Assembly (NCBI GenBank): GCA_037953745.1
Contig: JBAKBP010001427.1
Coordinates: forward strand, 62,001 to 126,000
Length of the DNA stretch: 64,000 bases
Direction of reading: 5' to 3'
Source of the DNA: Lithodes maja
Lineage: Eukaryota > Arthropoda > Malacostraca > Decapoda > Lithodidae
Program-made: the position numbers and the translations under genes
The notes under the pieces: generated by a model
Databases searched by the model: none
Told to the model about the DNA's origin: nothing
The model's input: the letters and a program-made list of their open reading frames with translations, nothing else
Shown: positions 9,792 through 22,500 of the stretch, one piece after another
Position numbering within the stretch: position 1 is the stretch's first letter
How the letters are laid out: every line of letters starts with the position of its first letter

Positions 9792-9830
9792 TGTATATAT
9801 ATATACAGTATATATTAATATTTGGTAATA
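9716..9830. repeat. (TA)n microsatellite
   Basis: Almost pure TA dinucleotides with interruptions such as ACTGTATATATATACAGTA. ORFs of Tyr/Ile through it are artefacts. Confidence 0.95.
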
Positions 9831-9884
9831 TTTTATATGAAGAACCATTGTAAAATGAAAAAAAAACAAATATTCTGAAATATT

Positions 9885-9985
9885 CTGATTTGTTCGCTAT
9901 GTGAATGAAAGACATAAAAGGCAAAGTTGCCTGCAACAAGTGTCTCCCAAGTTTGAAAGAGTGACAGAGAGCCAAAATCAAACTT
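9885..9985 (-). mobile_element. LINE A 3'-end scrap
   Basis: Contains the recognisable CTATGTGAATGA...GGCAAAGTTGCCTGC...AGTGTCTCCC...AAAGAGTGACAG series found at the 3' ends of the LINE A copies at 27126, 56351 and 59269. Only about 100 bp remain. Confidence 0.65.
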
Positions 9986-9989
9986 CGTC

Positions 9990-11225
9990 ACCGGCAATTT
10001 AGCAATTTAGGTGTGTTGGAAAGAAGTGTGGTGTACTTGGTAAGTGTAGTGAAATTAATAGAAGGAGGATGTGTTTGTGAGAGTTAGCTGGATTACTCTC
10101 TATGTAGGCGAGGCACAAATAGAAACAGTGGGGGGAAGCCAGACAAAAGAGGAAGAAGCACAGGCTGATGTCAGCAGTCTTATATAATTTATTTGATATG
10201 TTACAAGCCTATCAATTACCGGGAATTATTACATCATGTAGTACGAATATATTATTGCAATCAATAACAATATATATAATACTCATAAATTATATACCAT
10301 GAACCGCAATTGTGCTCATCCCATACACAATTATACATCTCATCGATACAGAGTATTTCACACGGGAATGTTGATGTCATTATGGGTTTGCTATACTAAA
10401 CAATTATATGTAGAAGTACACAAATAACCGTGGATATCTCTGTGTTAGCATTTTGTAACGACCACAAGCTCTACTTTTGGCAAAAGTTTCTATTGTATTG
10501 CATTAGGGTGTGTGTGTTTGTGTGTGTAATACAAATGATAAAACTGTAAACTTTAACTATTGACACAGTTAGTAGACACTCGTGGAATACCTTGATAAGG
10601 GCAGACGGGATTAGCATTGTATATGATAAAGAAGACAACTAAATGAAACAGTACAGCAAAGGGCAAAATCGTCCGCTAAATGCAAACAACAGATTATGGC
10701 AACACCTCTCATTTGCCATTCACTGAAATAACTGGATTCACCAGGCTATACGCTTCCACAGTATGGTCATGTTATCAACACATTTGGAGTACACACCTTA
10801 CTGGCTCAATAGTGTGTCAAGTTAAAAGGATTTGAAGCCTTTAAGAATCCTCCTTTACAATTGTTCAGCATTAACTCTTCACCATTTACGTGTTCTCTTT
10901 TGTTTATAACTTTATATCGTGATTTAGCAGACACCCGGACATAATATCATACCATCATCATCTCCGTTTTACACTTCGTCTCCCAGCCTCATGTAATCCA
11001 CTGTGTTCCCGCTCTTTCTTAAATCATCATTGGCGTGCACCTCCCGAATAGTTTTATTTCACACAGCATTTCGGAAAGAGGCACAAATGTTACCAGAATC
11101 GAGTTCAGATTGTATACTTTACAAAATAGTATTTATTCTGCAGTGCCGTAACTATGGTTGGCTACAAAAATATTGATCAAATTTTATAAAATTACAAATA
11201 TAACATGTAATTTCTCATGAAGTAC
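9990..11225. other. No recognisable gene or repeat
   Basis: AT-rich unique-looking sequence with stops in all frames. Only a short GT run (10507-10528) stands out. Confidence 0.6.
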
Positions 11226-11336
11226 ATAGAACCCGTCCCCCCCCCCCCTTCTACTTTAAAAAAGAAGGAACCTTGGTGGAAGGGCAGCAAACTCATTACC
11301 TTGATTAGAAGGAAGGGGAAGGGAAACTAAGGAAAC

Positions 11337-11362
11337 AGGACACACACACACACACACACACA

Positions 11363-11421
<59 letters not shown>
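11337..11421. repeat. (CA)n(GA)n compound microsatellite
   Basis: About 12 CA units followed by about 27 GA units. The overlapping Ser/Leu- and Cys/Val-rich ORFs on the minus strand are artefacts. A C-run at 11238-11247 precedes it. Confidence 0.95.
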
Positions 11422-11424
<3 letters not shown>

Positions 11425-11429
11425 TGGGG

Positions 11430-12360
11430 AAGCAAATTTAAATAGTTGCATATACGCATAGAGAGGGTAAGGGAGAAACAAACTAATTGGCTTAAATAAA
11501 TACAAATGAATATATAAGAGTGGGAAGAAGGGGAGAATGTTCAATAACCAAGGGACCAGATACATGAGATTGGCAAAGTGAGAGAGATGTATTGTATGAA
11601 GGAATGATACAGGGACGAAGTAGGGCAAGACAAACATTTATATGTGTTTATATTTTTGATGGATAGGAGTAATCAGTTTTTAGGGGTTGTATTTAAGCTC
11701 CATTCCGACGCGTTAACCAAGTCAGTTAAAGCCAGGTATCAGATGTTTAAGATTCAGTCATTGAGCTAGAATGCTAGATGATGATCAAGAAGGAAAAATA
11801 GAGGAACGGGCAGGTGAAGGGAGGTAGGATGGGGTGCGAGAGAAAGAGAGAGTAACTGTGGAATGATGGAGGAGATAGACCGAGGGTGGTACGGAGGGCT
11901 GAAGAGTTCCATTCATTGGTGATATTAATAGGTAGGAAGCATCATATATTCTCTTATTGTTGCGACATATTATGGTATGACATCAACCTTCTGTGGGTTA
12001 ATACTTGAATGCGAGTTTCAGAAATGGAAAGTTTGAATTTGTTTTGGAAATACAATTTTTGTTACTTGTTTTAAAGCATAACAGATTAACAAAACCAATT
12101 AAATAACTTTAGTAAATTGAATAAATAGAAGGATACATTTTTGTGTGCAGTGTTCAGAGTTCACGCAAGCTGTGGGGCTAACATTTAACAAGTAAAATTG
12201 TTTCAGATGACATCTTAAACTAATTTGAGGGTTTCACTAAATGAGGGTAGGTGAATAATCTTGGAGAGAATAATGACACAAACCGTAAGTTACAAGCAAA
12301 CTTTGTTTTGTTTGCGGTCAAGCCAAACTGTTGTCAGCTTATGACTGCAAACCCTGCAAT
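11430..12360. other. No recognisable feature
   Basis: Purine-rich then AT-rich sequence without protein similarity that I can see. Confidence 0.55.
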
Positions 12361-12361
12361 T

Positions 12362-12413
12362 GTTTTTTTTTTTTTTTTTTTTTTTTTTTGTGTGGGGGGG
12401 GGGGGGGGGGGGG
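12362..12413 (+). repeat. Homopolymer block T(28) then G(20)
   Basis: A T-run directly followed by TGTGG and a long G-run; possibly the remnant of an element tail, but no adjoining element is identifiable. Such runs are prone to length errors. Confidence 0.9.
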
Positions 12414-13130
12414 CAGATTAGCATTGTTTTGCCACAAGCAACCTATCCAGTACCTTTATATTGCGCTTGATATTAATGTTCCATCTTTATCCTACATAAA
12501 CTTTATATATTTTATCATCACCACCATCACCATCACAATAATGTGCATTATATGCTTCAATTCCTGTTGTCTTAGTTCGCTATTTTTCCAATGTTTTCTC
12601 CACTTTCGCCTTCTTCACCCCTATTTTTGGTCTGACTGGACTTCTGAATGCTATTTTTTTAGTTTGAACTTTTTGGTATTCTTCAACGGACAGCATCAAA
12701 TAAATTATCTCGCTTAATACTCGTATATTTGTCCTTATTTCCAAACGTTTTCCTCTGTATTATCATAACCATTATTAATTCTTATACTCTCTTCACTCCA
12801 TTATTTTTCCTTCCCAAATCATATTTTCATATCTCACATTCCGTCCTGCACTCCTCGCAAAATTCTTGGTCCCTCACTCTCACTAAGTGGAAATAAAGTT
12901 GCCAGACAAAATTATGTCTCGTACCCTAACAGCCTCACGCTAGCACACACACTCATCACAGTCACACCCATACAATCTCATTCTCTCTTTTGCTCAGACT
13001 TATATCCCTAGTTGCCTTAATTACTGTTAGTGTGTGTTGTTAAGGGGGGCAGTTGGCCACATACACTCTGGCACAGAACGGAAAGACATCCAAAAATCTA
13101 GAATATGCTTGCCAGAGTTCAGTGAAACAG
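12414..13130. other. No recognisable feature
   Basis: AT-rich. The 128-codon ORF crossing the homopolymer block from 12331 is not protein-like. Confidence 0.55.
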
Positions 13131-13132
<2 letters not shown>

Positions 13133-13206
<74 letters not shown>

Positions 13207-13216
13207 ATATATACTG

Positions 13217-13251
<35 letters not shown>

Positions 13252-13252
13252 T
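13133..13252. repeat. (TA)n(GA)n microsatellite
   Basis: About 100 bp of TA, an ACTGTATA interruption, then about 9 GA units. A (TATG)n run follows at 13313-13338. Confidence 0.95.
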
Positions 13253-13339
13253 CACATTGGTAGAGCTGGAAATAAAACAAAAGTGGAACATTGGTAGATC
13301 ATTAAGTGGAAAAGTATGTATGTATGTATGTATGTATAT

Positions 13340-13955
13340 GCTCAGGCACATACCCCATAGCTGGGGGTAGCCAACTCCAGACAGATAACAGAAATAACAT
13401 TCAAAGTTCCAATTCCCAGGGTCAGGGACCACTTTCGCATTCCCTCGCCCATTACTCTGCCTCGTCTAGTAATACAATTTTTAACTAAACTATATCTAAA
13501 TAATAATTATGTAGTTGTATTAACTGCTAGCTGTCATGCAATTAATGTTATCCATGTGTGTACCTATAATTATGAAATGTTATATTCGATCTCATATAAG
13601 TATGCATTTGATTTGATGTAGATAAGTATATGCATATAGTTATATAATATATACTGCAAACTGTACTAGTAATATTTAATGCATGTCTTCCCATACACAA
13701 TGGCATCAAGGAATTCGTTAATTCATGAATCGTGATAAGTTCCGTATATTTTGTTTATAGTGTTATGTTATATTGCAAGTTTAAGCCTATAGTAAAATAA
13801 AGTAATTTCTGTGTTTACAAGAAATGGCGTGCTTAGTCGATGGTATGCAATGTATCTCTCATTTTACTTACATTCACTTAAAAGACTTTTGTAACATAAT
13901 TTAATTTGATTGACTAGTTTATAAATGATTCGGTAATATGCTTGTTAAATGTTTG
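13340..13955. other. Flanking DNA left of element 2, no gene
   Basis: AT-rich sequence. Its last four bases (13956-13959, GTAA) are the target duplication of element 2. Confidence 0.6.
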
Positions 13956-13959
13956 GTAA
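13956..13959. repeat. Target-site duplication of element 2 (left)
   Basis: GTAA, repeated at 24648-24651. Four bp fits Ty3/gypsy-type integration and the CCAT duplication of the solo LTR at 51567. Confidence 0.65.
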
Positions 13960-15687
13960 TGTTACGACTGAGGTTTAAATATATCAGGGCTCTCATTCAT
14001 TGGACAAGTAATGGCATAAATGCTACAACGGAAAGCGCTAGATCCAACCTCTGATGTATATTCCCAGAGTTCTATATGCAATAATAGGTTATCAAACTCT
14101 CAATAAATGTGCGTCTACTCTAGGCTTAATATTATGTGAAAACAGCCTATTACTACCTATAACCGAAGGTGCTTGGTTATGTATGCAAAGTAAGGTGGTA
14201 AGAGAAGATTCAGCTTACGTTACTTTAATCAATAAATGTCAGGCACTCCTGCATGAAAGAAAGTGCACTAAAGTCCTTCAACACCAACAAGGAATCTTCT
14301 TTAAATGTTAGATGCTATCAAGATGCTCGAATCGGAAATGGAACCCAAAAAGGCAGGCAGCGGAACAATGCTCGTGCAGGCTATGTCCACAAAAGGCAGG
14401 ATATATAATGCAGTCGGAGCCAAGAATATCCTAAACGCTACAACAATAATAATAATCGCCACGACAATACAGTATTCCTATCAACAAAAAGAGCCTAAGT
14501 CGTTTGTGTCTCAATGCATCAAACTAGGCTGCGAAATTCTTGTGTAATCATAAACGGGTATGCATAATAAGAGTAATTGGTTTAATATACTTAATGTCTA
14601 CTATGACTGATAAAGTCTAGCTAGAGTCAATGATACGAGATACTGGTGCGCATTGCATGCCGCATAGCCTAGTGTAAATCTCAAGTCTGTGCGTCAAATA
14701 TTACATTATAGTTAAGGGTAGCTCTCTTGAGAATCCTTAATACCGAAGTATCAAGCGTTCTCCTGGCGTACCTCAAAGACAAACAACCGAGCTTAGAACA
14801 GTGCAGAATGGTATAGGCAAAAAGCCCTCATTCGTGCATGCTCTACTCTCAATGGCACACAGACTAGAATTTACCCAATCAACTTCAGTTCTCAGGTATG
14901 TCATGCAGCTTTTAACTAAAGCCAGCACCCATCGGAAACAATACCTTATAATATCAGACTCCTAGTCTAGCATTATCTAATCCAGCAGAACACTAATAAT
15001 TATAGGAAGCGGTACTGAACAATATGGATGCCAACCAATGCTTCGTGATCAACTTATCTTAACAACTAAAATACATGGGTTATGTGAGACCTTAACGCAC
15101 AATACAACTGGCCAGCATGAAGCTGAATATGCAGAGTTAACCAGAGGGGGTATGATATTAATAAAAGGTGGTGAAAGATATGGGAAATGAGAGAGATTGA
15201 CAGAGGAAAAGGTTCTCAGGTGCAAAGAGGGAGGCAGATATCAAAGGGATAAGAAGGATGCGTTCTAGAGACCAGATCTGAGGGAGAGAGAGGCAAGGGA
15301 GCTGTATATATACTGGCACTAGCTTGGACCGCGTAGGCAGGGGCGGTATCAAGTCCTCCAGCCAATCCCCAGGAGGCCAGCCAGCCATGACGTCATCGAG
15401 CATGGTAAAAAACACTGCGCGCCTCCTCTCACTCTGTTCTACTCTCTCTCTCTCTCTCAAATCCTATCATTCCTACTAATGATAAAACTTATACTTTGCA
15501 ATTAAATATATAAAGCCTTGACATGGGCGAAAACAAAGAGCCTTTCTGGACTGCCCATGACACGAGCTTTCATATGAAATAAAGCACACAATAATACATG
15601 AACTGTAGCCACATCCACTGCCCTGGCGATCCTAGCGAGTCACCGTAGGACAAGCCATGCGGTTCTAACGGAGTGGTTAACGTCACC
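13960..15687 (-). repeat. 3' LTR of element 2
   Basis: On + it reads TGTTACGACTGAGG... to GTTAACGTCAC at a C-run. It matches 21537-24647 apart from that copy's two insertions and small indels. A TATATATA box in sense orientation (+ 15303-15313) is conserved in the other LTR. Confidence 0.92.
15303..15313 (-). promoter_or_regulatory. Candidate TATA box in the 3' LTR of element 2
   Basis: The sense strand reads GTATATATACA just upstream of a C/T-rich segment. It is conserved at 24262-24272 in the 5' LTR. Inferred U3 promoter only. Confidence 0.4.
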
Positions 15688-16167
15688 CCCCCCCCCCCCA
15701 AGATTTTTCTCAGAGGCCCAAAGCTCAAAAAAATCTGATGGTTAGAACCTATGCTATATCTCTACTTCCCATCACCCACGGCAATAAAATATCTGGCACA
15801 GTTCTCAATAAAACATTTTACAAAATTATAACCCTCCCCAACACAATAGGTTAAATCATATGTAGTTATGCTCCTCAAGAGCGAGCTTCTCTAGCCCAGC
15901 ATTCTGAGAGGAGTGCAACTCAGAATTACTGCTATAACATACTGAAAAAATTCAACTATCAAAAAAAGTTTTTATTTGATTTTTTGTTTTATGTTTTTAA
16001 TTTTTTTATTTCGGCTGCACTATAGGGGCAAGCCTACTTTTTTCTTCTATACCAAACGCTCAACTCCTGCTTTACGACCCAATACGCTGGGCTACATCCG
16101 CGAGCCAACAAGCACCAAGCGCAAAATACTATTCAATCCAAAGCAGGAGGCTACCCGTGTGTCAATC
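15688..16167 (-). other. 3' UTR and polypurine tract of element 2
   Basis: The C-run 15686-15699 (G-run in sense) abuts the 3' LTR and is the likely plus-strand primer. The rest is AT-rich with T-runs (15960-16010) and is related to the UTR of element 1. Confidence 0.65.
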
Positions 16168-17120
16168 TACCCAGGATCATCTACCCTTGAAAGACAATCT
16201 GCAATCACGTTGTCACAACCGGCAATATGGCATATGTCCAGGTTATATTCCTGTAACATTAGCGACCACCTGGTCAGCCTCATATTCCGATTGTGAAACT
16301 GGTTCAAGAACTTGAGAGGGTAATGATCTGTGTAAATTACAACAACTGGACCATAGGCTGGAACATAGACCTAGAAATGCCTCAGTGCAAGTACAATTGC
16401 CAGCAGCTCCTTCTCGACAACAGAGTAGTTCTTTTGGGCTGACTTGAACTTCTTCGAGTAGAAACTAACAGGATGTTCCAGCACATCATCGTCCTTTTGC
16501 ATAAGGACGGCACCAGCCCCCACACCACTAGCATCCGTTGCTAGTTGGAAAGGTAGGCTAAAGTCAGGGGCCCTGAGGATCGGGTGAGTGCACAACAGGT
16601 GTTTTACTACTCTAAACGCCTTCTCACACTCAGGCGCCCATTTGAATTTCTTATCCTTCGCTAAAAGATCTGTCAGAGGTGCTAGCACGGTAGAGTACCC
16701 CTTAATGAAGCGTCTGTAGTATCCGATCATACCTAAGAACCTCATGATCTGCTTCTTGGTGGCCGGACGGGGAAAGTGATCTATCGCAGCTATCTTGTTC
16801 TGTGGGGGGCACACCTGACCCAACCCCATCATGAACCCAAGATACTGCACGGACGCCCGCACGAAATCACACTTTGCCAGGTTGACCACCAAGCCAGCCT
16901 CACTAAGCCTCTCGAACAGGAGTTCTACGTGCTCACAATGACTCTTAAAGCTGTTGTCATTGATAATAACATCGTCGAGGTATACTGTGCAATTAGGAAT
17001 GTCTGCCATTATATCATTCATCAAACTCTGAAAGGTAGCGGGTGCGTTCTTTAGGCCATAAGGCATCACGTTACAGCGGTAGGTAGCACCATCCACCACA
17101 AAGCCACATACCTCTTTCGC
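16168..17120 (-). pseudogene. RT (distal) and RNase H of element 2, two nonsense codons
   Basis: Read from 17120 down. RT contains MPYGLKNAPATFQ, catalytic YLDD in NCTVYLDDVI (about 16975) and QYLGFMMGLGQV, then RNase H LATDASGVGAGAVL and NYSVVEKELLAI. A TAG at about 16369-16371 replaces the Glu after LALRHF. The reading resumes to HIAGCDNVIADCLSRV and ends with a stop at 16168-16170. Upstream, a TGA just after LSE (about 17118-17120) replaces an Arg codon that is intact in element 1 (LSERAKEV), a CGA-to-TGA type change. Confidence 0.88.
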
Positions 17121-18858
17121 TCATTCGGATAAGGGCACCTGCCAGTATCCCTTAACCAAGTCCACCTTGGTTAGGTACTTTGCATTGCCTATCTTATCCA
17201 CACAGTCGTCGACCCGAGGAAGAGGGTATGGGTTGGTGGGCGTCAAACCGTTTAACCGTCTGTAGTCTACGCAGAATCGCACCTTACCATCCGGTTTTGG
17301 TTGCAGCGTGACGGGAGATGTCCACTTCACCACCCCTTCTCAATCAGCCCCCTTGTTAACATATACTCCAACTCCACCCGGAGGGCCGGCAGTTTAATAG
17401 GGGGCACCCTATAGGGAACTGACTTGAAAGGGGGGTGGTCTCCTACATCCACGTCGTGCACCTCTAGGGTAGTGAGGCCTGGGTGCTCCGCGAAAACAGA
17501 GGGGTATGAATCGAACAGGCGCTCCACAGCCACACGCTGATGCTCAGGTAAGTGTTGCAATGCTTCCTGAGCCGCCTGGTTCGTATTCCCCGCCCACTGG
17601 TTCGCAGAGACATGATGATCCCAGTTATCCTCCACCGGAGCTTGACTGTCCCGTTCCCCTTCTCCACCTTGACTGCTAAACGTCATCAGAGGCACAGTGA
17701 GAGGCTCAGGAGGGTGCCTCACATACTCCTTCATGAGATTAACGTGACATAACTGATTGCGCTTACCTCTGTCTGGAGTGGCTACCAAGTAATCCAGGTC
17801 CGATAGCTTCTCAACCACCCTATAAGGACCAGTGTACTTCGCGGATAAGGGGTGACCTACAAGGGGCAGTAGAATCAACACCTCCTGATCCACGTGAAAC
17901 TCCCTGAGTTTAACCTTGAGGTCGTACCTGTCCTTCATGAGGGCCTGAGAGCTAGTCAAATTACGGCCAGCCAACTCCAGACTGCGCAACATCCGTTCTC
18001 GACTGTCGAGGACATACTTGAGCATAGAACAAGGTTTTTCTGCGCACTCCCATATTTCTTTAACCATATGGAGAGGCCCTCTGACACGGTGTCCAAAGAC
18101 GAGCTCATTAGGGCTGAATCCCAAACTTTCCCCAGGTACCTCCCGTGCAGCAAATAAAACATATGGCAGGCCAAGATCCCAATCTTTCCCATTCTCAAAG
18201 CAATAACAACGAAGCATAGATTTTAAGGTTGAGTGCCATCGCTCTAACACACCCTGGCTCTCCGGATGATACGCAGATGACCCAACCGTAACAATCCCAT
18301 GCTGCTGCATGGTTTGAACAAAGAGGTTAGAAGTGAAGTTGGATCCTTGGTCTGACTGAATCTCCTGCGGGTAACCATACCGGGAAAAATACACTAGCAA
18401 GTTTCGGACCACCGTCTTCGCTGACCCATTTCTCATAGGGTACGCATCAGGGTACCTTGTTGCTACATCCATGATGGTCAGGAGATACTTGTTTCTGGCA
18501 CTTGTAGTGGGAAGGGGGCCAACCATATCAACTATTACCTTACTAATGGGAGGCCCACTGACAGGAATGGGGTGTAACGGCGCCTTAGGAATGCTCTGAT
18601 TTGGTTTGCCAACCTTCTGACACACATCACACATTGCCACCCATGACACAACTTGTGCTCTCAGACCAGGCCACCAAAATAATTTTCCTAAGGCTGCAAC
18701 CGTCTTACGGACACCCAGATGTCCCGCCAGTGGTACATCATGAGCCAACCTAAGTAAGCTTTCTCTGCAAACCCTCGGCACAACCAGCTGGTCTACCTCT
18801 CCTGACCCCCCCTCCCAATTCCTCTGCGGATCTTGGAATCGCCGGTACAATATGCCAT
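17121..18858 (-). pseudogene. Integrase and proximal RT of element 2, frameshifted
   Basis: Integrase ORF 17327-18850 shows the zinc module (GHLGVRKTV, CDVCQ), the core IVDMVGP, SDQGSNF and GVLERWH, and GPYRVV near its end, then the linker to RT (VPYRVPPIKLPALR). A one-base shift near 17330 moves into the frame 17121-17333 with KVRFCVDYRRLN. A T-run indel near 18855 separates it from the protease frame. Integrase is again N-terminal to RT. Confidence 0.9.
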
Positions 18859-20499
18859 CTATGAAAAAAAATCTCCCGACTGTGCATCACTGTCCTCCTC
18901 CAACTCGACAGCACCGGTACCACATTCAAGAACCTCCGGGTCTTCTAATTGCAATTTACGAACGTCCAAAGGAGCAAGCTTATCTAAGTGTTTGCGAAAC
19001 AACTCATGCCCCCCTCCTACATTGAATTTAGCCTCCCGTTGCTCTCTCTCTGTGTATCGTTGCTGTCTCTTCGTCTTTTTAAGCCCATCCTCTGCCTTCT
19101 TAGTAACAGTTAATGTGTCTTCTCCAGACTTGAAAATCGGTCCTAATAATGAGGCCCCGAGAATGTCCGCTGATACTAAACTCTCAACCGCATCAACTTT
19201 CAACCCCTTCTCGGTACCTTTCCTCCGCTTGTCTAAAGACTGTTGACCAGAATGTGACTCCCAGGATGCAAGAGATCTGGTGACAACACACGCCATAGGT
19301 TGCACCTGACACTTCTCAACCCACTCCTGCTCCTCGCTACCCACGTCGGCCGGCTTCTCGGCAACGACTAAGGGTGGAGCCTCAGAAGTAGGCCCCGCAA
19401 AGTCGTTGCCGAGAAGGAGGTCGACGCCCCCAACAGGTAACTTCTCCACAATTCCTACATCCAGGTCACGAGTCACACCATCAACTTCCATCTTCATTCT
19501 TACAAGCGGGTATGACCTTGTTGCATTAACTCCCTGAACCACAACCACCCGCGCCGTATTTACAGGTTTACCAGTGAAATTTCTCAACAGTGTTTGCGAT
19601 GCCCCAGTGTCACGCAAAATTCTCACCTCATGTCTTCTACCCCCCCACTCCACAAAACCGAGTCCCCTGTGGTCACTAAAGGCATCACGGACAGGGAATA
19701 CGCCTTCCAGATCCTTCTGCACTGGCAGTGTATTTACCTCGGAAGAATTGCCTCTAACAAACTCCGATGTCCTCTTGAACACTCCAATGCCGTGAGCAAA
19801 AGACACGGCTGCCGGAGGAGTTCGACTAGGGCACTCATTTGCTTTATGACCCTCCTTGTGGCACCAAAAACACATAAATTTCGGTCTCGGCTTATACTGT
19901 GATGTAAAAGGCCACTGACTTTTCTTATACGGCGTGGTGTTAGGTTTGGATTCAGTTTTAATTTCATTGCTCTTTTGTTTAAATGTGTCATTGCTACGGG
20001 GAGGGGGAGGATAACGGTCCTTAGCACTTGCATCGTACTTCTGTGAAGACCCGCAACCCCGAATCAACGACAGCCGTAGATCAGCCATTTCTGCTGCTTC
20101 TACTAGAGTTCTTGGGTTTTTCTCCTTTAAGTTCAAAGTTAGATCACCGCCCGTGCTCTTAAAGAACTGCTCCAACATCATTAACTGCTTAATTCCATCA
20201 AATGTTGTTACCTTCTCAGATCGGAGCCAGTTCCCCATAGCATCGGACAAGTCCCGGGTGTGTTCCAAAAAGGTGCTATCTCTTCCCTTGGTTACACACC
20301 GGAACTTCAAACGGTACGTTTCTGGTTGCAGTTCGTAAGCCCTCAGGACAGCCTCCTTGAGATCCTCATACACAATACATGACTCCAAAGGTAATGCATC
20401 GTAGGCTTTAAGACCTTTGCCTATTAATCTAGATTCTAGAGGATACAAGTGCTGCCCATTTATTCTCTGGCCACTGGTGTTCCTGGCACTTCTTCTCAA
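18859..20499 (-). CDS. Gag (distal) - protease - integrase leader ORF of element 2
   Basis: A 546-codon ORF. Residues about 25-150 hold the capsid with a SCAN-like stretch (GNWLRSEK, MMLEQFF, EAAEMADLRL). The CCHC zinc knuckle CFWCHKEGHKANEC lies near 210, protease DTGAS near 295 and LLLGNDF near 360. A basic/acidic linker ends at the integrase start (GDFF). This shows that gag, protease and integrase are one continuous frame in the ancestor. The N-terminal few residues are out of register because of an AATCTAGA duplication near 20430-20445. Confidence 0.88.
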   Translation of the reverse strand: MRRSARNTSGQRINGQHLYPLESRLIGKGLKAYDALPLESCIVYEDLKEAVLRAYELQPETYRLKFRCVTKGRDSTFLEHTRDLSDAMGNWLRSEKVTTFDGIKQLMMLEQFFKSTGGDLTLNLKEKNPRTLVEAAEMADLRLSLIRGCGSSQKYDASAKDRYPPPPRSNDTFKQKSNEIKTESKPNTTPYKKSQWPFTSQYKPRPKFMCFWCHKEGHKANECPSRTPPAAVSFAHGIGVFKRTSEFVRGNSSEVNTLPVQKDLEGVFPVRDAFSDHRGLGFVEWGGRRHEVRILRDTGASQTLLRNFTGKPVNTARVVVVQGVNATRSYPLVRMKMEVDGVTRDLDVGIVEKLPVGGVDLLLGNDFAGPTSEAPPLVVAEKPADVGSEEQEWVEKCQVQPMACVVTRSLASWESHSGQQSLDKRRKGTEKGLKVDAVESLVSADILGASLLGPIFKSGEDTLTVTKKAEDGLKKTKRQQRYTEREQREAKFNVGGGHELFRKHLDKLAPLDVRKLQLEDPEVLECGTGAVELEEDSDAQSGDFFS

Positions 20500-21318
20500 A
20501 GCGTGCGAAAAATTCTGTTACACCACTCTCATCAAACACCGGAACCAGTTTCAATAAGTGCGAGAGAGATTGATCATGAACACAGTTACCAGCCCCAAGT
20601 CGCTGTCCCGTTGTCTCTACTCGCGACTTCTCTACGTCCATGTCGGCACAGTACCTAGTCGACTCTAAATCATCTTGGATTTTTGCTAGCTCTATGTGCT
20701 GAGACTGCTGACTAATAGTTTTTCTCTCTTCTATCTTGGCTAATTCTATTTGCTGCTGAAGCTGAAGCTGAAGCTCACATGCCCTTTGTTGCTATTGAAC
20801 CTCAGATACCCTGATAGCCATTCTCTCTTCGATCTTAGCTAATTTGAGCTGAAACAATAATTCTGGAGTTAACCCTTGAGGAGGTGAAGGTGCTACAATG
20901 TTTGAAATTACCGGTGGTCCCCCCAGGGGCAACCCACCCTGCCAGTCACCACCCAACTGTGGAAGCGTACTCGGGGTCGGCAAACTACTGGGATGGCTGG
21001 GAGTCGAGTGTAGGGGAAGCATGGCCAAAGGGCTCTGAGCACTCAACCCATCTCGCTCACCAGTCACCCTGGACAGTACACATGTTATCAAGTTATCCCT
21101 GGTCATGCTGCTCGTACCCGCATGACCGATAGCTGTGGCCAGGCATTTAAGACCGTACCGATTCATACCTTCCAACCGCTCGGCAGTAACAGGCCATTGC
21201 AAAAAATCCTAGCATCCTCCTCACAGTTCACCTGATTAACCATTTCATCATGCTGCTGTTCCTCAGTTTCGACATTACGTACTGTGTCTCCATTCTCCTC
21301 TGATCCGGTATAAGACAT
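20429..21318 (-). pseudogene. gag: gag N-terminal half of element 2, broken
   Basis: The ATG at 21316-21318 opens MSYTGSEENG, as in element 1. A one-base loss in a T-run near 21210 shifts to the frame 20792-21202 (WPVTAERLEGMNRYG). A TAG near 20790 interrupts the Gln-rich coiled segment. The frame 20429-20641 then gives DVEKSRVETTGQRLGAG and VPVFDESGVTEFF. Repeated ELAKIEERK units differ in number between the two elements. Confidence 0.82.
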
Positions 21319-21516
21319 GATGCTCACAAAAAAAAATTCACCTCAATATTCAGAAAAGAAGCACCCCAAACTCTTATACCTCAATATACACACAAAATTC
21401 TCGGAAATACTCAAGGGCTATACTATGCTGGAAAAACAAAATATTCTTGCTGATCCCCGCAAAATATTCACCAAAATGTACAAATGTTCCCTGCTAATAA
21501 ATGTAGGTTAACCAAT

Positions 21517-21534
21517 TCCTAGGTAAGGTCACCA
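21517..21534 (-). promoter_or_regulatory. Primer binding site of element 2
   Basis: The sense strand reads TGGTGACCTTACC, starting 2-3 nt inside the 5' LTR end at 21537; same position and form as in element 1. Confidence 0.7.
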
Positions 21535-22500
21535 TTTGTTACGACTGAGGTTTAAATATATCAGGGCTCTCATTCATTGGACTAGTAATGGCATTAATGC
21601 TACAACGGAAAGCAAAGCACTAGATCCAACCTCTGATGTATATTCCCAGTGAACAAAGAACACAAATACTCTCCAGAGTTCTATATGCAGTAATAGGTTA
21701 TCAAGCTCTCAATAAATGTGCGTCTACTCTAGGCTTAATGTTATGTGAAAACAGCCTATTACTACCTATAACCGAAGGTGCTTGGTTATGGTATGCAAAG
21801 TAAGGTGGTAAGAGAAGATACAGCTTACGTTACTTTAATCAATAAATGTCAGGCACTCCTGCATGAAAGAAAGTGCACTAAAGTCCTTCAACACCAACAA
21901 GGAATCTTCTTTAAATGTTAGATGCTATCAAAATGCTCGAATCGGAAATGGAACCCAAAAAGGCAGGCAGCGGAACAATGCTCGTGCAGGCTATGCCCAC
22001 AAAAAGGCAGGATATATAATGCAGTCGGAGCCAAGAATATCCTAAACGCTACAACAATAATAATAATCGCCACGACAATACAGTATTCCTATCAACAAAA
22101 AGAGCCTAAGTCGTTTGTGTCTCAATACATCAAACTAGGCTGCGAAATGCTTGTGTAATCATAAACGGGTATGCATAATAAGAGTAATTGGTTTAATATA
22201 CTTAATGTCTACTATGACTGATAAAGTCTAGCTAGAGTCAATGATACGAGATACTGGTGCGCATGGCATGCCGCATAGCCTAGTGCAAATCTCAAGTCTG
22301 TGCGTCAAGTATTACGTTATAGTGAAGGGTAGCTCTCTTGAGAAACCTTAATACCGAAGTATTAAGCGTTCTCCTGGTGTACCTCAAAGACAAACAACCG
22401 AGCTTAGAACAGTGCTGAATGGTGTAGGCAAAAAGCCCTCATTCGTGCATGCTCTACTCTCAATGGCACACAGACTAGAATTTACCCAATCAACTCCAGT

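Noticed and set aside
9618..9981. Tyr/Ile repeat ORFs on both strands
   Set aside because: Translations of (TA)n.
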